From Bog-473 sp963777485 (GTDB taxonomy: Bacteria > Actinomycetota > Acidimicrobiia > Acidimicrobiales > RAAP-2): a stretch of 64,000 nt of DNA. Positions 49,497-57,940 of this stretch are shown in pieces (the stretch's first letter is position 1; each line of letters opens with the position of its first letter). A program made the position numbers and the translations under genes. Below the pieces are notes generated by a model, which saw only the letters and a list, made by a program, of their open reading frames with translations, made no database searches and was not told where the DNA came from. The DNA is taken from contig CAVZQP010000002.1 of NCBI GenBank assembly GCA_963777485.1, forward strand, positions 1,178,001 to 1,242,000. The letters run 5' to 3'.

Positions 49497-52010
49497 GGCG
49501 TCGTCGGGGCGCGCGCCGACCAGAACCCGTCGGCTGAGCTCGCCGTAGAGGGTTTCGGTGCGCGGGGAGGGCGAGGAGCCCGGGTCGAGCGCATCGACGC
49601 GCCGTTGGCATTCGCGCCACTCGAGGCGGAGCCGGTCGGCGTCACCCTCCGCGGCGGCCAGCTCCATGGCGGCCCGGGAGAGCGCCTCGCTGTAGGGCTC
49701 GACGAGCCGGGCCCGCTCGAGGCCCCAGCGACCGAGATCGAACAGCCCGGCCTCGGTGGCGAGGGCCCCGAGGCAGCACGCCGCGTCGACGAGCACAGCC
49801 GCAATGCGGGCGCCGTGCCCCTCCGCCTCCCACCACGAATAGCCCGACAGCGCGTTGGCCAGCGGCTCGCCCTCGACGAGGTCGAGGGCAGCCCGGTAGT
49901 GGGCCATGGCCAGCTGGACGTCATCGTGCGCCTTCGCCTCTGCGACCAGGGTCGCGGCGCGGTGCACGTCGACGGTCACCTCCGGCGACAGCTGGTACAG
50001 GCCGTTGCGGGTGGCCCCGGGGAACAGCGCCGCGCCTTCTGCGCCGGCGCCCATGGCGCGCCGGGCGGCGTACGCGATGTTCTGGAGGGTCTTGGCCGCG
50101 GCGTCGGCGTCAGACGAACCGAAGACGCGGGTGCGCAACCGGTCGCTGGTGATCACGTCGGGCTGGTGGAGGGCGAGATAGGCGACGAGCTCGACGGCGC
50201 GCCGGGCGCGGTTCGGTGGGAACTCTTCCGCCAGACCGTCGAGGCGAGGCGTGACCGTAAGCAACCGGACGTCGACCGGCCCGGGAGTGAGGGCGGACGC
50301 GGCCGGCGGCGGGGGAACGGGGGCGCGGACGGACGGCTCGGCCGGCACGGCCAGCTCGGCCGGCTCGAGCTCCAGCTCGGATTCGACTTCGAGCGCCGGT
50401 ACCCCGAACGGGTCCGTCGGGTCGACGAGCTCGGCGACGAGTTGCGCCGTGTCCGCCGAGTGCAGGTGGGGGCGCAGGACGCGGCCGACGGGGTGCAGCG
50501 TCGCGGCCTGGCGGTCCACGAGCACCGTGAGGTCGGTCGCGGCGACAGGTGCCGCAGTGACGACGGCGATGTGCCGAGCGACGCCGGGCCGCAACGCTCC
50601 GGGGTCGCCGAAGAAGAGCGCGGGGGCCGAGCGACGTTCGAGCCCCGGGTCGTCCGCGTCGTCCGTGACCAGCATGAGGTCGGACCAGGCCCACGACTCG
50701 GCTGCGGCGCGCGCGGCACGCAGCAGCGATGCCGCTGCCTCGCCGAGGACGGGGAGGACGTCGCCGGGACCGAGGACGACGAGCCACGTGCCATCGTCGT
50801 CGTCGCCGATGGGGAAGACGATCGGCGCGTAGGGGAAGCACGCCTCGGACTCCAGACCTTCGAGGTCTTCGTGACCGACGCGCCACGCGGTGCATCCGTG
50901 CGCCGAACCCGGGCCCGCGACCGCGACGAACCCGTCCGGTGCGTCGCCGTGGTCTCCCGTCACGGAGAAGGTCACGCCGGCCGGTGAGACGCAGACGGTC
51001 CGGACTCGGGCTGCATCGGCCTGGTCGGCGAGCCCGAGCGAGCGGGCGAGGAGGCAGTTGGCGGCCTCGAAGGCATCGAGGGCCGGGACCGACGGGAAGC
51101 GCTGCAGGAGCGTGTCGGTGTCGACAGCCTTCTCGGACGGGCGCCGGCGCCCTCGTCCGAGTGGCAGGTCGAGGTCGCCGGAGAACGGACCGGGGCGGTG
51201 CCGCCGCCGTGCGCGCCGGGCCAAGGCGGCGCAGGCCAGGGAGCCGCACCCCAACGCGACCAGTTCGGGCAGGCGGTCGGGCGCTCCCGACGGCCGGGAC
51301 GGGGACGACGGATGCGGGTCTCCGTGATCAGCGCGGGGGTCCGCGGCCTCGGCGGGCAGGCGGAGCCGCCACCCGGCCACCACGTGGTCAGGGTCGACAA
51401 AGCGCTGACCGCTTCCCATGTCGCGGCCAAGGTTGAGGGCTGCGATCTGCATCCAGTCGGCCCCGTCACCGAGGCGCGCGTCCGCGATCCGCCACAGGCC
51501 TTCGCCCGGCTGCACCATGTGGACGGCTGTGGGCGCCGTCGCCGCCGCCGTCGCCGCCGCCGTCGGCGGCGCAGCATGCGTCGCGACCGCGACGACAGAG
51601 GGCGTGGTGGCCGCGCCGGCCCCCGACGCCAACACGAGGGGTGTGCCGGCCGTGGTCAGGGCCAGGACACCCACAGCGATACGTGCGGCGATCCGGTCGA
51701 GCGGCGTCACCAAGCCAACCGGCCGCACCTCGCCACGCCGGACGTGCACCGCCACCCCGCGGACGAGTTGTGACGTGCAGGCCGCCCACGCGATCCACGC
51801 GGCAATTGCCAACGCGACGAGCGCGTCGCGTGGGACAGGTTGCCAGGAGTGGCCCAGCCCTCCCGACAACGGGTCGCCCACGACGAGCACGAGGACCGCC
51901 GGTACGGCGGTGAACGCCAGGAGCGCCGCCACCAACGCACCGACGACGTCGGCGGTCCGCCGGGACCGCTGCCGCCGCGGTTCCGACCCTGCCCGGCCGG
52001 TCTCAGCCAC
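49494..52010 (-). CDS. Membrane protein with LysM domain and SARP/BTAD regulator module
   Basis: 838 residues. Predicted helices at ~20-45, ~50-75 and ~98-120 are followed by a LysM peptidoglycan-binding domain at ~163-215 (QPGEGLWRIADARLG), another hydrophobic segment at ~250-270, a long unassigned region, and at ~578-838 a winged-helix plus bacterial transcriptional activator (BTAD) module as in SARP regulators (RARRAVELVAYLALHQP, SDRLRTRVFG, AAKTLQNIAYAARRAMG). With three helices before LysM and one after, LysM would be outside and the regulator inside. Suggested role: sensing the cell wall and controlling genes directly. The GTG start overlaps the upstream gene by 8 bp. A GCC/GTC repeat (about 51536-51571) codes an Ala/Thr stretch. 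LysM-BTAD proteins occur in actinobacteria, mostly uncharacterised. Confidence 0.8.
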   Translation of the reverse strand: MAETGRAGSEPRRQRSRRTADVVGALVAALLAFTAVPAVLVLVVGDPLSGGLGHSWQPVPRDALVALAIAAWIAWAACTSQLVRGVAVHVRRGEVRPVGLVTPLDRIAARIAVGVLALTTAGTPLVLASGAGAATTPSVVAVATHAAPPTAAATAAATAPTAVHMVQPGEGLWRIADARLGDGADWMQIAALNLGRDMGSGQRFVDPDHVVAGWRLRLPAEAADPRADHGDPHPSSPSRPSGAPDRLPELVALGCGSLACAALARRARRRHRPGPFSGDLDLPLGRGRRRPSEKAVDTDTLLQRFPSVPALDAFEAANCLLARSLGLADQADAARVRTVCVSPAGVTFSVTGDHGDAPDGFVAVAGPGSAHGCTAWRVGHEDLEGLESEACFPYAPIVFPIGDDDDGTWLVVLGPGDVLPVLGEAAASLLRAARAAAESWAWSDLMLVTDDADDPGLERRSAPALFFGDPGALRPGVARHIAVVTAAPVAATDLTVLVDRQAATLHPVGRVLRPHLHSADTAQLVAELVDPTDPFGVPALEVESELELEPAELAVPAEPSVRAPVPPPPAASALTPGPVDVRLLTVTPRLDGLAEEFPPNRARRAVELVAYLALHQPDVITSDRLRTRVFGSSDADAAAKTLQNIAYAARRAMGAGAEGAALFPGATRNGLYQLSPEVTVDVHRAATLVAEAKAHDDVQLAMAHYRAALDLVEGEPLANALSGYSWWEAEGHGARIAAVLVDAACCLGALATEAGLFDLGRWGLERARLVEPYSEALSRAAMELAAAEGDADRLRLEWRECQRRVDALDPGSSPSPRTETLYGELSRRVLVGARPDDA

Positions 52011-52716
52011 CCGCCGGCCCGATCGTGATCGTGTACGTGAGGGCCGTCGACTCCGACGCAGGCTCGCTGACCGTGGCCAGACAGCTCCCGCTTGCGTCGG
52101 GTAACGACGCCGCCATGGCGGAGGACCCGCCGACGTTCTGGCTCCCGCTGGGACAGCTGACCTGCATGGTGAGGTACGTCGTTCCGGACCAGACCACCGA
52201 CACCTGCATCGCTCCTGTGCCCGTGAAGCCGACGCTGCTCGAACGTTGGGCCGGCGGCTCGAGGACACCCTGATGGCTGCCGGCACCCAAAGGCGGAGAC
52301 GTGACCGTGGTCGTCGTGGTCGGAGCGACCACCGGTGTGGTCGTCGTCGTATCCGGCGCCGCCGGCGGCACCGTCGTCGGGGCGGCGGTCGCCCCGTGTG
52401 TCGACGTCAGCGCAGTGCCGGCCGTGGCGGCGTTCGTCGCAACGGGTGCCGTCGTTGTGGTCGACCGCGTCGTGGACGCCGGCCGGGACGAGGCGCCCGA
52501 GTCACTCGCACCACCACGAGGGCCGTGCGAGTCGCTCGACTGCGTGTTGGCGATCCCGTGCGCGCCCGCACCACGCGCGACGCGTTTCGGATTGCCCGCC
52601 GTCGCGACGAGCAGCGCCATCAGGGCCAGGGACACGGCGAGGATGACCCACCAATTGGGGCGGCCTCGAGCCACTCTCGGACGCTCACCGTCGGAGGACC
52701 CGGTCCCCTGAGCCAC
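52003..52716 (-). CDS. Single-pass membrane protein with Thr/Ser/Pro stalk
   Basis: 237 residues, unknown family. A basic N-terminus (RPRVARGRPNWW) precedes one hydrophobic helix (VILAVSLALMALLVATAG), then a ~100-residue low-complexity Ser/Thr/Ala/Pro stalk (STTTTAPVATNAATAGT) and a C-terminal domain of ~90 residues rich in Ser/Gly/Thr, probably beta, with two Cys (VSCPSG, GSCLATV) that may pair outside the cell. GTG 52716 has TATGGT 9 nt upstream; ATG 52743 is the alternative. It overlaps the LysM-SARP gene by 8 bp, so the two proteins are made together and may contact each other outside the membrane. Confidence 0.65.
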   Translation of the reverse strand: MAQGTGSSDGERPRVARGRPNWWVILAVSLALMALLVATAGNPKRVARGAGAHGIANTQSSDSHGPRGGASDSGASSRPASTTRSTTTTAPVATNAATAGTALTSTHGATAAPTTVPPAAPDTTTTTPVVAPTTTTTVTSPPLGAGSHQGVLEPPAQRSSSVGFTGTGAMQVSVVWSGTTYLTMQVSCPSGSQNVGGSSAMAASLPDASGSCLATVSEPASESTALTYTITIGPAGG

Positions 52717-52725
52717 TGGGATCCC

Positions 52726-52731
52726 ACCATA
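52726..52731 (-). promoter_or_regulatory. Candidate -10 TATGGT inside the three-gene unit
   Basis: Minus-strand TATGGT, 9 nt before GTG 52716; it may give separate expression of the membrane protein and LysM-SARP genes. Confidence 0.35.
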
Positions 52732-52762
52732 CGCACGCGTCATCCCGTCCGTACAGGGGTAC

Positions 52763-53614
52763 TCACGCGCACAAACGGCTCCGGGCGCGGTTGCGCCGCG
52801 TGTAGAGGCCGCGGCGGTCCCGACCGGTCAGGGCGGCGAGCTCGGCGATCGAGTAGCCGAGGACGTTGTGGCCGTACAGCACCTGGGCCTCGTCGAGCGG
52901 CATGCCCTGGCCCCGCTCGTCGATCACCGCGCGCGCCAGCTCGTCGAGCAGCGTCTGGGCGGTCGTCCCGCGGTCCATCACGTCCTCGTCGCCCATCGCC
53001 ATGACGCGAGATGCCAGCTCCTTGGCGCGGAAGAGCTGCCGCCGGGCGCGGCACCGGATCGCCGAGAGCAGGTCACGGACCGCATACGGGCGGTCCTGGC
53101 CGGCCCATTCCCCGATCACACTCCACGTCGTGGCGAGGAGCTCGCAAAAGAACTCCTCGCCGTCCTGCCAGTCGCCGCCCTGGCCCCATCGGAGCTTCCC
53201 GGCCAAGCTGATCAGGCCGGGCACCAGGGCCTGGACGAGCAACCGCGGGATGAACGGGTCGGTCCCCGCCTCCCGGAGGAGCACCCGCACCAGGCGGGCC
53301 GCCTCCTCGCGCTGCACGCGGCCCGAGGCCCGCCGCATGTGCGTGACCAGGTCAAACGGGGTGGGACACAGCGCCGGCCGCCCGTCGCCACCACCGTCAC
53401 CGAAGACGAGGCGCCCCAGGCCCGGGTCACGTCGTGCCACCTCGTGAAGGGCCCGGACTGCGCACCGAGTGCGTCCGACGGACCGCCACTCGATGTCCAT
53501 CTGGTCGATCACCGCGGTGCGGGCGCGGGGACGGGGACGTCTCGTCGGCGTGGTCGACTGGACGATGGAGCGTGAGCGGATGCGGGCGGCGGAGGCCGAG
53601 GTGGTATTCGTCAT
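52763..53614 (-). CDS. Sigma-region-4-like HTH protein
   Basis: 283 residues. The C-terminal ~70 residues resemble sigma-70 region 4 or a related HTH: an acidic DERGQGMPLDEAQVLYG lead-in and GYSIAELAALTGRDRRGLYTRRNRARSRL as a turn-and-recognition helix. The central part (residues ~90-215) is helical with many Arg and several Trp, and could correspond to a degenerate region 2, but no -10-binding motif is clear. The N-terminal ~35 residues are basic and low in complexity, so the true start may be ATG 53500. First gene of a leftward unit with the membrane protein and LysM-SARP gene. DNA binding is likely; activity as a sigma factor is uncertain. Confidence 0.6.
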   Translation of the reverse strand: MTNTTSASAARIRSRSIVQSTTPTRRPRPRARTAVIDQMDIEWRSVGRTRCAVRALHEVARRDPGLGRLVFGDGGGDGRPALCPTPFDLVTHMRRASGRVQREEAARLVRVLLREAGTDPFIPRLLVQALVPGLISLAGKLRWGQGGDWQDGEEFFCELLATTWSVIGEWAGQDRPYAVRDLLSAIRCRARRQLFRAKELASRVMAMGDEDVMDRGTTAQTLLDELARAVIDERGQGMPLDEAQVLYGHNVLGYSIAELAALTGRDRRGLYTRRNRARSRLCA

Positions 53615-53677
53615 CGCGTCACGGTCGCGACCGCCGTTCCCCCGATCGCTCCCCCCGACGACAGCCCAGGTCGGCGG

Positions 53678-53683
53678 TAGTGT
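53678..53683 (+). promoter_or_regulatory. -10 hexamer TAGTGT for the 136-residue protein
   Basis: TAGTGT, 8 nt before ATG 53692, no ribosome-binding site. Confidence 0.5.
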
Positions 53684-53691
53684 GCCGCCGC

Positions 53692-54102
53692 ATGGATATC
53701 GATGAGTTCTACGAGGCCGACCCGCGGCGCCGGCAGTCCGCCGAACTCGAGCTGGGCACGGAGTGGCTAGATGAGGACAGCGTTCGCCACGAGCTCAACT
53801 ACGTGGAGGACACGGGCGAGCTCTACGTGCTGCGCGAGCCGTCCCCCCACATCAGGGAAGACCCCTTCGGCGGCCTGCACTTCTCCGAGCCACCCGACTA
53901 CGACAAGAAGATGACGGTCCACGTCATCGCGAACATCCCGAACAAGGACCAGCTCCACCAGATCCTCAAGGGCTGGCAGGACCACATGCTCACCCCGGGC
54001 GGCGGCCAGTGGCTCGGTGACCAGCTCCGCGCCGCCGGCGTCGCCGTCGGCCCTCCCGGCCAGGACGCCATCGCCGACGACGGGCCCGACCTGAACGCCT
54101 GA
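53692..54102 (+). CDS. Acidic small protein of unknown function
   Basis: 136 residues, not recognised. Acidic (many D and E) with Trp and Tyr spread through it; HELNYVEDTGELYVLRE looks like a beta hairpin and NKDQLHQILKGWQDHM a helix, so a compact alpha/beta fold is likely. The C-terminus is a flexible Gly/Ala/Asp tail. It begins from a leaderless-type promoter. Its stop shares TGATCA with the stop of the phosphotransferase gene. No function is proposed. Confidence 0.65.
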   Translation: MDIDEFYEADPRRRQSAELELGTEWLDEDSVRHELNYVEDTGELYVLREPSPHIREDPFGGLHFSEPPDYDKKMTVHVIANIPNKDQLHQILKGWQDHMLTPGGGQWLGDQLRAAGVAVGPPGQDAIADDGPDLNA

Positions 54103-54105
54103 TCA
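54100..54105. other. TGATCA stop-stop junction, small protein and phosphotransferase gene
   Basis: Both convergent genes end on this palindrome with zero bases between the stop codons; it lies inside the 8-bp palindrome CTGATCAG. Confidence 0.85.
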
Positions 54106-55179
54106 GCTCGGCGGATCCAACTCCAGCATCGTCGTCAAGAGCTGTGTGGCGATGTTGTTGGTCCCCATGTCGGACTCCTGCTCCATGAATTCGTTGTCGA
54201 CGAGCAGCTCCGACAGCCGGAGCATGATCACGGCGAAGCGGAACCCGGAAAACACCTCGTAGAAGAACACGTCCTTCATCGGGCGGCCCAAGAGCTCCTC
54301 ATAGCGCCCGATCGACTCCTCGTGGGAGCCGAACCCCGGCGGGCGCGGCACGCCGAGGGGGTCGGCGAACTGGCGGTTGAAGTAGAGATACCAGCCCAGG
54401 TCCATCTCGGGCTGACCCAGCGACGCCATCTCCCAGTCGAGGACCGCCGCCGTCCGGAAGTCGTCCCAGATGATGTTGCCGAGGCGGCTGTCGCCCCAGC
54501 TGAGCACCACATCCCCGTCCTCTGCCGGCTTGTGCTCGACCATCCATTGCCACGTCGACTCGAGGACCGGCACCGTGAGGCCCTTCGCCGCCCAGTCGAG
54601 GAAGTCGCGGTAGTACGACATCTGCTGCTCGATCCCTGGTTTGCCACGCCCCGCCATACCGAGCCAATCGAGGCCCAGGGCGCGCCAATCGGTTCTGTGC
54701 ACCGCGGCGAGCGCGTCGAGGCCGCTCCACCACATGCGGGCCTGCTCCTCGGGCGTCGCCTCGATCACCCATCCCTCCATGGTGTAGGGGATGTTGTCCG
54801 ACGGGACCTTTCCCTCCACGTGCTGCATGGTGAAGAAGGGCACACCGAGATACTTCGGGTCCTCCTCGTAGTCGCCCAGCGGGGGGAGCGGCACCGCCGA
54901 GCCCCCGTCGGCCAGGGCCTTCATGACGCGGTACTGCGTCGAGAATTCGGCGTCCATGAAGAGCAGGTGCTTGGTGGGCGCCACCCGCACCACCAGGCGT
55001 CGCTCCTCGCCGTCCGCCGCCCGGGTCCGGCAGAGGATCGTTTCGTTGGAGAAGCCGTTGGACGCCGGCGCCTGCACGTCGAAGACCTCCGGCCCGTTGC
55101 CTCCCGGCGACTTGGTGGCGAGCCAGCGGGAGAGCACCGCCGCCACCTCGTCGGGGTCACGCTGGTCGATGTCCGGCAC
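54103..55179 (-). CDS. APH-like phosphotransferase family protein
   Basis: 358 residues with the aminoglycoside-phosphotransferase/choline-kinase fold. N-lobe strand LVVRVAP with a candidate basic ATP contact, Brenner-type catalytic loop LSWGDSRLGNIIWDD, and metal motif VLDWEMASLGQPEMDLGW. Similar proteins in actinobacteria (and the N-terminal part of ACAD10/11) are thought to phosphorylate hydroxyacyl-CoAs or other small molecules, not antibiotics. The crotonase and aldehyde dehydrogenase nearby fit an acyl-metabolism context. GTG 55179 is selected by TAAAGT 8 nt upstream; the longer frame would overlap that promoter. Confidence 0.85.
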   Translation of the reverse strand: MPDIDQRDPDEVAAVLSRWLATKSPGGNGPEVFDVQAPASNGFSNETILCRTRAADGEERRLVVRVAPTKHLLFMDAEFSTQYRVMKALADGGSAVPLPPLGDYEEDPKYLGVPFFTMQHVEGKVPSDNIPYTMEGWVIEATPEEQARMWWSGLDALAAVHRTDWRALGLDWLGMAGRGKPGIEQQMSYYRDFLDWAAKGLTVPVLESTWQWMVEHKPAEDGDVVLSWGDSRLGNIIWDDFRTAAVLDWEMASLGQPEMDLGWYLYFNRQFADPLGVPRPPGFGSHEESIGRYEELLGRPMKDVFFYEVFSGFRFAVIMLRLSELLVDNEFMEQESDMGTNNIATQLLTTMLELDPPS

Positions 55180-55187
55180 GGGGCGGC

Positions 55188-55193
55188 ACTTTA
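55188..55193 (-). promoter_or_regulatory. -10 hexamer TAAAGT for the phosphotransferase gene
   Basis: Minus-strand TAAAGT, 8 nt before GTG 55179. Confidence 0.5.
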
Positions 55194-55268
55194 CCGACGG
55201 TGGCGCCCCATCGGGTCCCTGCAACTAAGTTCCCGAACGACGCACCAGGAATTGGCCGAAAGAGACCC

Positions 55269-55976
55269 GTGACCCTTCTCGACTACCAGCTCGACGACCG
55301 CATCGCCACCATCCGGCTCGACGACGGGAAGGTCAACGTCATGAGCCTCGACATGCAGGCGGCCATCGGGGAGGCGATCGACCGCGCCGATGCGGACGGT
55401 GCCGCCATCGTGCTCACCGGCCGGCCCGGCGTGTTCTCGGCGGGATTCGACCTAGCGATCATTGCTGCGGGTGGACCGGAGACTGCCGCCATGGTCATCG
55501 GTGGGTTCAGGCTCGCCGAGCGCGTGCTGGTCTACCCGCGCCCGGTCGTGGTCGCCTGCACGGGCCACGCGATCGCGATGGGCACCTTCCTGATGTTCGC
55601 CGGTGACTACCGGATCGGCCCCGACGCGGGCTCGTACAAGTGGATCGCCAACGAGGTGGCCATCGGCTTGACGATGCCGCGCGCCGCGATCGAAATGCTC
55701 CGGCTGCGGCTCACGCCCGCGGCGTGTGACCGCGCCGTGAATCTGTCGTATCAATTCAGCCCGACTGATGCCGCGGCGTGTGGCTACCTCGACCAATTGG
55801 TACCGCTCGACGACGTCGTCGACACAGCTATTTCGGTGGCGCGTGCGGCACTCACCCTCGACCCACGTGCGCACGCCGCGAGCAAACTTCGGACCCGCGC
55901 CCCGGCGCTCGCCGCACTGGCGCAGGCGATCCGGGAGGACGAGGAGGACTTCGCCCGATTCTTCGCAGCGAGCTGA
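55269..55976 (+). CDS. Enoyl-CoA hydratase/isomerase (crotonase) family protein
   Basis: 235 residues, slightly shorter than typical crotonases (about 255-265). The first oxyanion-hole strand is GVFSAGFDLA, the second is HAIAMGTFLMFAGDYRIG, and the catalytic-region helix is NEVAIGLTMPRAAIEML with a conserved Glu. The substrate loop is short. It probably acts on an enoyl- or hydroxyacyl-CoA in a degradation route. GTG 55269 is chosen as the family-like start; the upstream frame overlaps the divergent promoter region. It stands next to a phosphotransferase of a type often seen with acyl-CoA enzymes. Confidence 0.88.
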   Translation: MTLLDYQLDDRIATIRLDDGKVNVMSLDMQAAIGEAIDRADADGAAIVLTGRPGVFSAGFDLAIIAAGGPETAAMVIGGFRLAERVLVYPRPVVVACTGHAIAMGTFLMFAGDYRIGPDAGSYKWIANEVAIGLTMPRAAIEMLRLRLTPAACDRAVNLSYQFSPTDAAACGYLDQLVPLDDVVDTAISVARAALTLDPRAHAASKLRTRAPALAALAQAIREDEEDFARFFAAS

Positions 55977-55988
55977 TGTGCCGGTGAG

Positions 55989-55994
55989 TAGCGT
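55989..55994 (+). promoter_or_regulatory. -10 hexamer TAGCGT for the 105-residue protein
   Basis: TAGCGT, 9 nt before ATG 56004, immediately after the crotonase stop. Confidence 0.4.
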
Positions 55995-56003
55995 CGCTCG
56001 CGG

Positions 56004-56321
56004 ATGATCATCGTGATCGATCTTTCGGAGTCGCGGGTGCTGCTGCAGGACCCCGCGGACTTCAACCGCTTCTCGGTCGCGACGGAAGGCGAAGGCGACC
56101 TGGCAGAGATCGTGCGCCAGTCCGGGCTCGGGCGACTCAAGGACGACGGCGAGCAGGTGGTCGTCGACCCGGTCGCACTGCGGGCGTTGGCCGGGACGGC
56201 CGCAACCGACGAGTGGGACGAGGGGTTCGCCGGCATGTGCGAGTACGCCGCCGGCAGGGGCTGGATCGAGCCTGACGGCGGGATCGTCGCCCACGTCGAG
56301 ACCCGCGACGAGGCCGGCTGA
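56004..56321 (+). CDS. Small protein of unknown function
   Basis: 105 residues, not recognised. Starts with strand MIIVIDLSESRVLL, followed by short helices and strands; acidic overall. The WDEGFAGMCEYAAGRGWIEPDG segment looks like a helix and turn of a compact fold. It lies in the gap between the crotonase and aldehyde dehydrogenase genes, same strand, but has its own candidate -10. No function is proposed. Confidence 0.6.
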   Translation: MIIVIDLSESRVLLQDPADFNRFSVATEGEGDLAEIVRQSGLGRLKDDGEQVVVDPVALRALAGTAATDEWDEGFAGMCEYAAGRGWIEPDGGIVAHVETRDEAG

Positions 56322-56425
56322 TCGAAGGCACCGACTGTCCCAATTCGGGAAGGCGCCGCTACCCTTGGTGCGCCGCCGGATGAGTCCGGCAGCGGGGCGT
56401 GGGCCCCTGACCCCGGGAGGGACGC

Positions 56426-57904
56426 ATGGCGATTCGGGACTACGACCGCTTGTACATCGGCGGCGACTGGGTGGCTCCGGAAGGGACCGACACCATCGGC
56501 GTGATCTCGCCGGTCAGCGAAGAGGTCATCGCCCACGTTCCCGACGGCACCGAGGCGGACATCGACAAGGCGGTCGCCGCAGCGCGGATCGCGTTCGACC
56601 GCGGGCCCTGGCCCCGCATGGCGCCGGCGGAGCGTGGCGAAATTCTGCGCAACGTGGCCGCACAGATCATGGCGGAGACGGCCGACCTGGCCGAGATCAT
56701 CACGCGGGAGATGGGCGCGCCGATCACCTTCTCCAACCTGGGCCAGGTGATGGCACCCATGATGATCTTCAATTACTACGCCGATCTGGCTGGGACGTTC
56801 GCCTTCGACGAGGTGCGCGACGGGCTGCTGAACCCCAAGGTCCTGGTTACCAAGGAGCCCGTCGGCGTGGTCGGGGCCATTGCGCCGTGGAACGTGCCGC
56901 TCTTCATTGCCGCGGCCAAGCTGGCTCCGTCGCTGGCCGCCGGCTGTACGGTCGTCTACAAGCCTGCGCCCGAGACTCCGCTTGACGCCTTCCGTCTGGC
57001 CGAGATCTTCGAAGAGTGCGGGTTGCCCAAGGGTGTGCTCTCGGTGGTCCCGGCTGGCCGCGAGGTGTCCGAGCACCTGGTGACCCATCCCGGTGTGGAC
57101 AAGATCAGCTTTACCGGCTCCGGTGTCGGCGGAAAGCGCATCGGGGGGCTGTGCGGCGAGCGTCTCAAGCGTTGCACGCTCGAGCTCGGCGGCAAGTCTG
57201 CGGCCATCATCCTCGACGACGCCGATCTGGCCACCACGATCCCCACGCTGCTGCCCAACGCCATCATGAACAACGGGCAGGCTTGCATCGCGCAGACGCG
57301 GATTCTGGCGCCGCGTGCCCGCTACGCCGAGGTCGTCGACGCCGTGGTCTCGGGCGTGTCCGCGATGAAGGTCGGCGACCCCATGGACCCGGCGACCGAG
57401 GTCGGCCCCGTCGTGGCTGAGCGGCAGCGGACGCGGATCGAGGGTTATCTCGACAGCGGGCGCGAGGAGGGCGCGACGGTCGCCATCGGCGGCGGCCGCC
57501 CGGGCGGCAGCGACTTCGCGAAGGGGTGGTACGTCGAGCCGACCGTCTTCTCCGACGTCGACAACAAGATGAAGATCGCCCAGGAGGAGATCTTCGGGCC
57601 GGTGCTCGTCGTGATCCCCTACGACGGGGACGACAACGCCGTCGAGATCGCCAACGACTCGAACTACGGCCTCTGCGGATCGGTCTGGACGAACGACAAC
57701 GACCGCGGTCTTGGCATCGCACGTCAGGTGCGCACGGGCACGTACATGCTCAACACGTTCGCTCCGATCGACTTCGCGACACCCTTCGGCGGCTTCAAGG
57801 AATCGGGCGTCGGCCGTGAATTCGGCCCCGAGGGCCTCGAAAGCTTCCTGGAGAAAAAGTCCATCGGCCTGCCGGCCGACTACACGCCGGGCACGGGGTC
57901 CTAA
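56426..57904 (+). CDS. Aldehyde dehydrogenase family protein
   Basis: 492-residue NAD(P)-dependent aldehyde dehydrogenase. Key residues: PWNVPLF at the cofactor site, the Lys in VYKPAPETPL, catalytic Glu in LELGGKSA, catalytic Cys in NNGQACIAQTRIL, and QEEIFGPVL. The closing segment PFGGFKESGVGREFGPEGLESFLEKKSI is as in short-chain or aromatic aldehyde dehydrogenases. The exact aldehyde is unknown. A GGGAGGG ribosome-binding site precedes the ATG. Followed 36 bp later by an MFS transporter gene on the same strand; the pair may import and oxidise the same compound. Confidence 0.95.
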   Translation: MAIRDYDRLYIGGDWVAPEGTDTIGVISPVSEEVIAHVPDGTEADIDKAVAAARIAFDRGPWPRMAPAERGEILRNVAAQIMAETADLAEIITREMGAPITFSNLGQVMAPMMIFNYYADLAGTFAFDEVRDGLLNPKVLVTKEPVGVVGAIAPWNVPLFIAAAKLAPSLAAGCTVVYKPAPETPLDAFRLAEIFEECGLPKGVLSVVPAGREVSEHLVTHPGVDKISFTGSGVGGKRIGGLCGERLKRCTLELGGKSAAIILDDADLATTIPTLLPNAIMNNGQACIAQTRILAPRARYAEVVDAVVSGVSAMKVGDPMDPATEVGPVVAERQRTRIEGYLDSGREEGATVAIGGGRPGGSDFAKGWYVEPTVFSDVDNKMKIAQEEIFGPVLVVIPYDGDDNAVEIANDSNYGLCGSVWTNDNDRGLGIARQVRTGTYMLNTFAPIDFATPFGGFKESGVGREFGPEGLESFLEKKSIGLPADYTPGTGS

Positions 57905-57940
57905 CCGCCGCCGGAAGCGAAGAGGCGGACGTCGACGAAC

